Of a stretch of 64,000 nt of DNA, positions 59,901 through 64,000 are shown piece after piece. Origin of the DNA: Riptortus pedestris. Lineage: Eukaryota > Arthropoda > Insecta > Hemiptera > Alydidae. A program made the position numbers and the translations under genes. Each line of letters starts with the position of its first letter. Within the stretch, counting starts at the first letter, position 1. The DNA lies in NCBI GenBank assembly GCA_019009955.1, contig CM032228.1, positions 2,616,001 to 2,680,000 of the forward strand, given 5' to 3'. A model generated the notes under the pieces. That model was given only the letters and a program-made list of their open reading frames with translations, searched no databases and was not told the DNA's origin.

Positions 59901-60773
59901 AAATGAATATTAATAGTAACAGAAGAGTTTAAAAAAAATTCTGGAAGGTGCCCCTGCAATTGTGACATCCGTTAAGCGGGTCGTATCTCCCAGGGGTTAC
60001 TGACTACGGAGCTGTCTCCCTCATTACCTGCTCCTGTCTCCTAATTCTCCAACTGTGTAGGTTCAGCAAATATTTTTGCTGACTGTGCAGGCAGCTGAAT
60101 GGGCATCGGGATGGCGATGTCTCGGCTCTCGATGTCCCAACATTCAGGAATAATCCGTCATTTTCTCATTCCATCTAGCGGCCACCCTTACTACTATTCG
60201 CAGTCCTCTATCCAGGCTGGGCCAGCGGCCCTTCCCCTATAAAGGGTTTAAGCTTTTTTTACTAGGCTACTTTTTGACTCCACTATAATATCTGCAAAAC
60301 AACTGATGATCCCATCAGGCTCTCATATAGATATTTGCTGCAGGAACACACTTTTTTTCAATTTTTGCATTTGTGAGTTGAAGTTATGGTTAGCTCTCGA
60401 TTCATACAGATATACTTGCAACTTATACTTTAGAATATAGACTAGACTACAGTTATTATCTATTGTTCTCAATGTGGGGTATCAATATTGTTTCAAAACT
60501 AATTATTTAAGACATTATACAAAATTACATCACCTATTCTTTTGACTTTGTACTTAAATTTAAATACGATTCATTATATTGTCCAATCTCTTGAAATGTG
60601 TCTGTTAAAATGAGAACCATATTTTTTCAGGAATGGTCGACACAAATTGGAATGTCGGTGCTACGCTCGATAAGAAGCTGTCTCCTCCGATTCCATTCAC
60701 GCTCACACTCAGCGGGATGTTGAATCATCAGAAAAACCAGTTCCGATTAGGGCTTGGATTTGTTATCGGTTGA
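49989..60773 (+). CDS. Tom40: Mitochondrial import receptor subunit TOM40, 6 exons
   Basis: TOM40 is the beta-barrel pore of the outer-membrane TOM complex through which nearly all nuclear-encoded mitochondrial precursors pass. The exons are 49989-50136, 52320-52582, 52867-52972, 55154-55285, 58704-58883 and 60631-60773. All introns are GT-AG, phases match, and the total is 972 nt or 323 residues, slightly shorter than fly or human. The N-terminus is short and proline-rich (PPPP near 12-15). It is followed by NPGSLEELHKKCKELFPM, KGLSNHFQ, TYVGTKQ, VLVGDID, GHYLQSVT, GVEFETNFRMQ, GYQVDIPKA and the C-terminal strand FRLGLGFVIG, which fits the mitochondrial beta-signal. The start has G at -3 and G at +4. 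AATAAA sequences at 60784-60793 lie very close to the stop. The intron contents are all repeats or unique AT-rich DNA. Confidence 0.97.
50137..51269. other. TOM40 intron 1, unassigned part
   Basis: AT-rich unique sequence without recognisable elements. Confidence 0.5.
51270..51500 (-). mobile_element. Helitron fragment
   Basis: AAAAACCAATAGAAAACGAA, GCCTCCCTTATAACCCCC, CTCCTGTTCGTCTCAGAG, AAATCGGTTAAATAGTTTA match the 5' half of the copies at 33993 and 44271. It abuts a (TA)n tract. Confidence 0.6.
51508..51562. repeat. (TA)n tract
   Basis: It lies between the Helitron fragment and the partial Helentron-like copy in TOM40 intron 1. Confidence 0.95.
51563..51923 (-). mobile_element. Helentron-like element, partial
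   Basis: From ATAGAACATTAAATGTGTAA past a C run, GCTGTTAACGAACTTGG, a short TA core and CATCTCCTGGGTAGG to AAGGGAAATGTGCT. The hairpin-end half is replaced by a (TA)n tract and Helitron fragment. TOM40 intron 1. Confidence 0.65.
52320..52582 (+). CDS. Tom40: TOM40 exon 2
   Basis: It follows the acceptor ttatttgtttctag. It encodes ELFPMPFEGAKIVV, KGLSNHFQISHS, YVGTKQYGPGEAYPVLVGDID and ends SKFQAQ before gtatgt (phase 0). Confidence 0.96.
52867..52972 (+). CDS. Tom40: TOM40 exon 3
   Basis: It follows the acceptor tttttgttttcag and encodes IQNNRCAAAQYVLDYRG through NPDIVNMS. It ends on a split Gly codon before gtgagt. Confidence 0.95.
53181..54327 (-). mobile_element. pogo/Tigger-like DNA transposon
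   Basis: The inverted ends CAGTTCAATCTCCGTAATCC and (reverse) CAGCGCAATCTCCATAATCC are each flanked by TA. A decayed minus-strand transposase start is visible inside. It lies wholly in TOM40 intron 3. Confidence 0.75.
53442..53936 (-). pseudogene. pogo/Tigger-like transposase N-terminal relic
   Basis: From ATG at 53936 the minus strand encodes MSDKRKHKTLSLRDKCTILP, then FNVCKPTISDLKKN, a CENP-B/pogo-type helix-turn-helix. Later pieces (KILSYAFTLKEEADNAPV, then an 83-codon open stretch ending at 53442) are in shifted frames with stops. No DDE domain remains. Confidence 0.65.
55049..55093 (+). mobile_element. Helentron-like hairpin end fragment
   Basis: CACAGCCCCATGTGACAGAC then a T run is a decayed version of the family's hairpin terminus. 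TOM40 intron 3. Confidence 0.45.
55154..55285 (+). CDS. Tom40: TOM40 exon 4
   Basis: It follows the acceptor taaatttcag. It encodes GVFVGHYLQSVTKHLDLGAE to SLAARYT and ends on a split Gly codon before gtaaat. Confidence 0.95.
55819..55845. repeat. Poly(A) tract
   Basis: About 27 A in TOM40 intron 4. No element body recognised upstream. Confidence 0.85.
56558..58320 (-). mobile_element. Older Helentron-like copy, split by a younger one
   Basis: 56558-56756 (CTGATCTCATTTCACCATAT to TTCTATAACATTTTT) continues at 57732 (TAATCCGATTCATTATAATG to AAAAATTGCAACCTCTAG). The younger copy at 56757-57731 sits exactly in the T run of its TTTTT(C)AATCTAACTC-type block. TOM40 intron 4. Confidence 0.6.
56757..57731 (+). 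mobile_element. Helentron-like element, full length
   Basis: 975 bp from AGCAGATTTCCATTAAGGG to CCCCTGCGTGACGGACT, with all blocks of the copy at 37143-38159, to which it is visibly very similar. T runs flank it on both sides and no other target duplication is seen. Confidence 0.8.
58425..58560 (-). repeat. Penelope-like repeat, copy A
   Basis: Minus strand: GTATTATATTGACTGAGATG, AGCATTGCTAATGCCGAG, GGGCGAAACGTC, and GACCTAAAGACC. It matches the copy at 18960-19070 in block order. GCGAAACG is typical of Penelope-like termini. Confidence 0.4.
58704..58883 (+). CDS. Tom40: TOM40 exon 5
   Basis: It follows the acceptor ttttgcatcag. It encodes barrel strands with GVEFETNFRMQEASASIGYQ and ends ADLVFK plus a split Gly before gtgaga. 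Confidence 0.95.
59483..59553 (-). mobile_element. SINE tail fragment
   Basis: TTAACGTCCACTTTTTGCA then CTAAGGCTAATTA is the reverse of the SINE tail. TOM40 intron 5. Confidence 0.5.
59826..60251 (+). mobile_element. piggyBac-like MITE
   Basis: It starts CTAA-CCCTTATAGGGCACA and ends CCCCTATAAAGGG-TTTAA, i.e. decayed TTAA targets with CCCTTTATAGGG ends. 426 bp, relatively GC-rich, no ORF. TOM40 intron 5. Confidence 0.6.
60631..60773 (+). CDS. Tom40: TOM40 exon 6 (stop)
   Basis: It follows the acceptor accatattttttcag. It encodes MVDTNWNVGATLDKKL and the last barrel strands to FVIG, then TGA. The final strand carries the beta-signal pattern (polar-x-Gly-x-x-hydrophobic-x-hydrophobic). Confidence 0.96.
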
Positions 60774-61864
60774 GAGACTAGTTAATAAATAAATTCTAGT
60801 GACAATTCCTTAGTTGAGAATGTTATGTTTGTTGTCCTGTCTAAGTGTACTGGTCCCTAACACCCCATTTTATAATTTTTTTTTTTTACTTCGTCGAATA
60901 TTAAATTATTTAGCTTTGTGTACTTTTGCTGATTTTCTTCCGTTATGTTATCTCTTCACTGTAAGTAAAGGACACTTAGTGCCATCACAACTCCACTCTC
61001 TATGTTCTAATATAATTAGAATGCTTTTACTCGAGGATGGTTAGCCATTTGTTTTGAAGATTGCTAGAGAATGGTCAGGCATTCGCTGAATATAACAGTA
61101 AATAGTGTTTGTTGTGAATTATTCTAAGGAGAACATTGTAATGTCGATGGGTTAGAGTGAGCAATGGCCGAGGAGCACATTGGAGATGCTCTAGATGGTA
61201 GCATTGACCAAAACTGCTAATCCATGCTGTCTCTAACTGATCAAGATGTCAGGATGTTCTCGTGAAAACATTTCACTACCAGTACCCTTCACTGTTTTAT
61301 TTAGCCTATAACCGACAATATTGTAGAATGATTTTATATTGTAAATTATGTAATATGTACATAACTGTAAAACTGATCTCTCTCTCTTATTACACTCGAT
61401 GAAGAAACCTTTTTTGCACTTCATGAATTCATTTTATTTTTATTTCCCCTTGTAATTATACTATTTTTGGTAATGAAATGAATTCTTGAAGAGCCCTTCT
61501 TCTGTTCTATGGAATGTTTATATTCTATAAAATATATAATTTAACAACTTTTTTTATTTTTTGTTGGACAAAATGTTTTAGTGTAACCAGAGTGAATTTA
61601 TCAATGTATTGTTATTGTTGATTTGATAAAAGAAAAGAGATGAGAATTGTATTTACTTGTGACATGAACAACAATTTTTTACGTCATATATATTTATTGA
61701 ATGTGTTCTCAAAAATATAGCTAAAATAATTTTTTATAATTGATTTTTAATACTTCTGTTGTATATTGTTTTTTTGTTTGCACAGTTATATTCTTTGTAA
61801 TAATAGTCAGGGTTATTAAAAGTTACTCAAAACTGAATTTCTGCTGTGCAGTGACAACCAAAAA

Positions 61865-61899
<35 letters not shown>

Positions 61900-62554
61900 T
61901 TTGTTACAATTTTTTCTTTCCATTTTATTATTTAGTTTTAGTTTCTCATTTTGATGAGGAGTAAGTCTGCTAATGGAAGGTCTTTTGGTAAAAACTCATT
62001 CAGACAAAAAGCCAAAATAAACTGTTATAAAATAAACTTAAGGGAAAATATGTAGTTATTTGTAATTGGGGCATCTCGCAGTGTGCTTTAGCAGAATTCC
62101 TTAATGGGAACCAGTTATTGATGGTCTATGGACAGTGTGGACCTTCAATTCCTTTTGGCTTGATAATCCCCATCTAGAGTGTATGATGAAATTCATCTGG
62201 AAAGCTCTAAAAAATGGATTAAGTAGACTCGCCCTCCCCCCTCCTAATGTTTTGGATGAGTTGGGGCTCAACAAATCAACTCAATGAAACGGCTTATTTT
62301 TTTTAGATTATTATTAATGAAACAGTTACTCCAGTCATTGTTTCCAGGCTCAATTCCATCGACTTACCCAAAGTGTATACTTGCACAATATTTTTATGGT
62401 GTACACGGATTTTCAAATAAAATAGCTCATAATTATTAATGAACAATTGTAACAGACTGAGATACAATAGCAATAGTGGAAGAAGCCAGTAAATATTAAA
62501 ATTACTTTCAAATTTTTAGCAAAGGATTTACTTCATGCCCAGGTACACTAGTTA
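60774..62554 (+). other. TOM40 3' UTR and downstream flank
   Basis: AATAAA at 60784-60789 and 60788-60793 right after the stop, with further AATAAA-like sites later (e.g. near 62023). The 3' end cannot be fixed. The rest is AT-rich with a (TA)n run near 61880 and one weak Helentron-like fragment. Confidence 0.45.
62089..62130 (+). mobile_element. Possible Helentron-like 5' end fragment
   Basis: TAGCAGAATTCCTTAATGGG then CAGTTATTGATGGTC resembles the palindromic 5' end of the family. Decayed and short. Confidence 0.3.
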
Positions 62555-64000
62555 ATTCTTCTATAATTAATGCCTGCATTCAAGACGCTGACCGAAGAAA
62601 AACTGATTGCTGAGTTATATTGCTGGATGTTGTAAAGGCTTATGATACCATTGAGCATGAGCATGTCGAGAAATGTTTATCCCCATTCGACAAAATTTAA
62701 AAGATTTAATTATTCAGCTACTAGAAGGGAACAAATTAAGCATCGTAGGACCTTCAAAGCAGAAGAAAATAACCATCTTTATAAAGAAAGGAATAGCCGA
62801 GGGTGTGCCACTATCCCCAGTCATATTTACGCTGAAGTAGATTTTGTTCTCCATGAGCCTCAGTGACTGAATAAAATTGCAACTGTTTACGGTTACCCAC
62901 TAGTAAATGGCTTGCCAAATCTTAAGTGTGGCTTTTCAGAGGATATTGCCATTATAGCAAAGGGTGAAGAGTCTGATCTACATTTTCTGGGCCTTGCAGT
63001 AGATCACCTTCACTTAATTGAGTTGGAAATAATCAATAGCAAGTGTAAGACTATATAAAAATATAGGCTCGTGAAAAAATATATTAATTCAACAATTGAT
63101 GTCATTAAAATTGATTCCATCGGTCAAAAAGAAAAAATAATATATCCTGGAATTAATTTTGAAGAAGAAATGAGTCAAATATAATGGAGGCACTTATTAA
63201 AACCTTAATCGCTATGTCTGACATGTATGTCTGATGTACGCGATTTGGTAGAAGGCCACGTCAATCACAGATGTCCGACGCAAACGATACATTTGCATTA
63301 TGTTTCGAAAGCTTGGCCTATCAGGAACAAAACTGGAAAATTTCTTGGCTTACTACAAACAATAAAATGAAATAAACATAATTAAATAATGGTATATTGT
63401 TTCAGTTGAAAAAAAATTGTGAAAATTTTTCTGATATTATCGTGGAGATTAACATGTTAATAAATTATACTTACTTTGTTCCAGTCTGCTAATGGAGGTA
63501 GATCAAAATCTGAACATTTTATCAGTATATATGGCCACTGCAATGTGCCCCTCTTAAAGACCTAAAGCCATTGTTTCTTGTAAAAATTGGCAAAGTCGTC
63601 AGAAGCTGTATAAAAGAAATTCCCTCTCTTCATTCTGACGCTCCTGAAACGATAATCTATGCAGCAAGAAATTTGTGAGGATTGGGCTTGTTCTGGGCGT
63701 AATAGGATGCCTTTCTTCAACACCTCAATACAAGTATTCCTGACTCTCATAAATCCAAACAAAGGAGTCATCTTAGATGCCACAGTAAGGTTCGAATCCA
63801 ATCAACAAAAGTAGACGAGGAGGATTTATGAACCTTGCTGTGGGTATTTCAAGGAAAATACTCTATTGAAAAATGGAGTGTAAAAGGTTTGCTTACAGGT
63901 GCACGGGGTGTGATATCCAAAAGAACTAAGGTTATTCACAATGGCCTGTAGAATTTATCTGCTGTCGTAATCAAGCATTCGGCGAGAATTATAAATTATC
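62555..64000 (+). pseudogene. LINE relic with RT and C-terminal endonuclease-like parts
   Basis: In shifting plus-strand frames: LLDVVKAYDTIEHEHVEKCL, KKGIAEGVPLSPVIFTL, NGLPNLKCGFSEDIAIIAKG (a decayed F-ADD-I), INSKCKTI, then NPNKGVILDATVRFESNQQK and VKGLLTGARGVISKRTK near 63890-63960. The last two resemble the C-terminal restriction-like endonuclease region of R2/NeSL-type elements. Stops and gaps are frequent and it leaves the window. Confidence 0.65.

Overview
The window looks like AT-rich nuclear DNA from an invertebrate, probably an arthropod. The support is three split animal-type genes with GT-AG introns, a dense and varied transposon load, and (TA)n tracts every few kilobases. A caligid copepod (sea louse) is a guess from the Tc1-type transposon and overall texture; the sequence does not prove the taxon.

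Genes. (1) A beta-1,3-glucuronosyltransferase of the GlcAT-I/B3GAT3 type lies on the minus strand from 31284 down to 6709. It has eight exons and its frames join exactly into 318 codons. (2) A kraken/SERHL-like alpha/beta hydrolase lies on the minus strand from 42499 to 38694, with two exons and 302 residues. (3) TOM40, the mitochondrial outer-membrane import channel, lies on the plus strand from 49989 to 60773, with six exons and 323 residues. The three products act in different pathways (Golgi proteoglycan synthesis, hydrolase metabolism, mitochondrial import), and nothing suggests they are co-regulated.

Mobile DNA. Introns and spacers hold many elements. The commonest is a family of about 1 kb (more than 20 copies or fragments) with inverted AGCAGATTTCCC motifs, a hairpin near one end, a (TA)n core and insertion at T runs; this architecture suggests a non-autonomous Helentron (HINE). 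Also present are canonical Helitron remnants with a hairpin plus CTAG terminus; a Tc1 element with doubled direct repeats in its terminal repeat; a pogo/Tigger-like element; a hAT-like MITE; piggyBac-like MITEs; a tRNA-Leu-like SINE; two degenerate LINEs; a solo LTR; a Ty3/gypsy pol fragment split by a GC-rich insertion with 13-bp target duplications; and Penelope-like relics with hammerhead-like cores.

Layout. 1-6.7 kb: downstream flank of B3GAT3 with SINEs. 6.7-31.3 kb: B3GAT3 with transposon-filled introns. 31.3-38.7 kb: gypsy fragment, Helitrons and a full-length Helentron-like copy. 38.7-42.5 kb: hydrolase gene. 43.4-47.0 kb: a nest in which a Helentron-like copy is split at its (TA)n core by a Helitron and a Tc1, the Tc1 being split in turn by another Helentron-like copy. 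47.0-49.4 kb: a 118-bp minisatellite of 20 units that begins at the Helentron-like terminus. 50.0-60.8 kb: TOM40. 62.5-64.0 kb: LINE relic running off the window.
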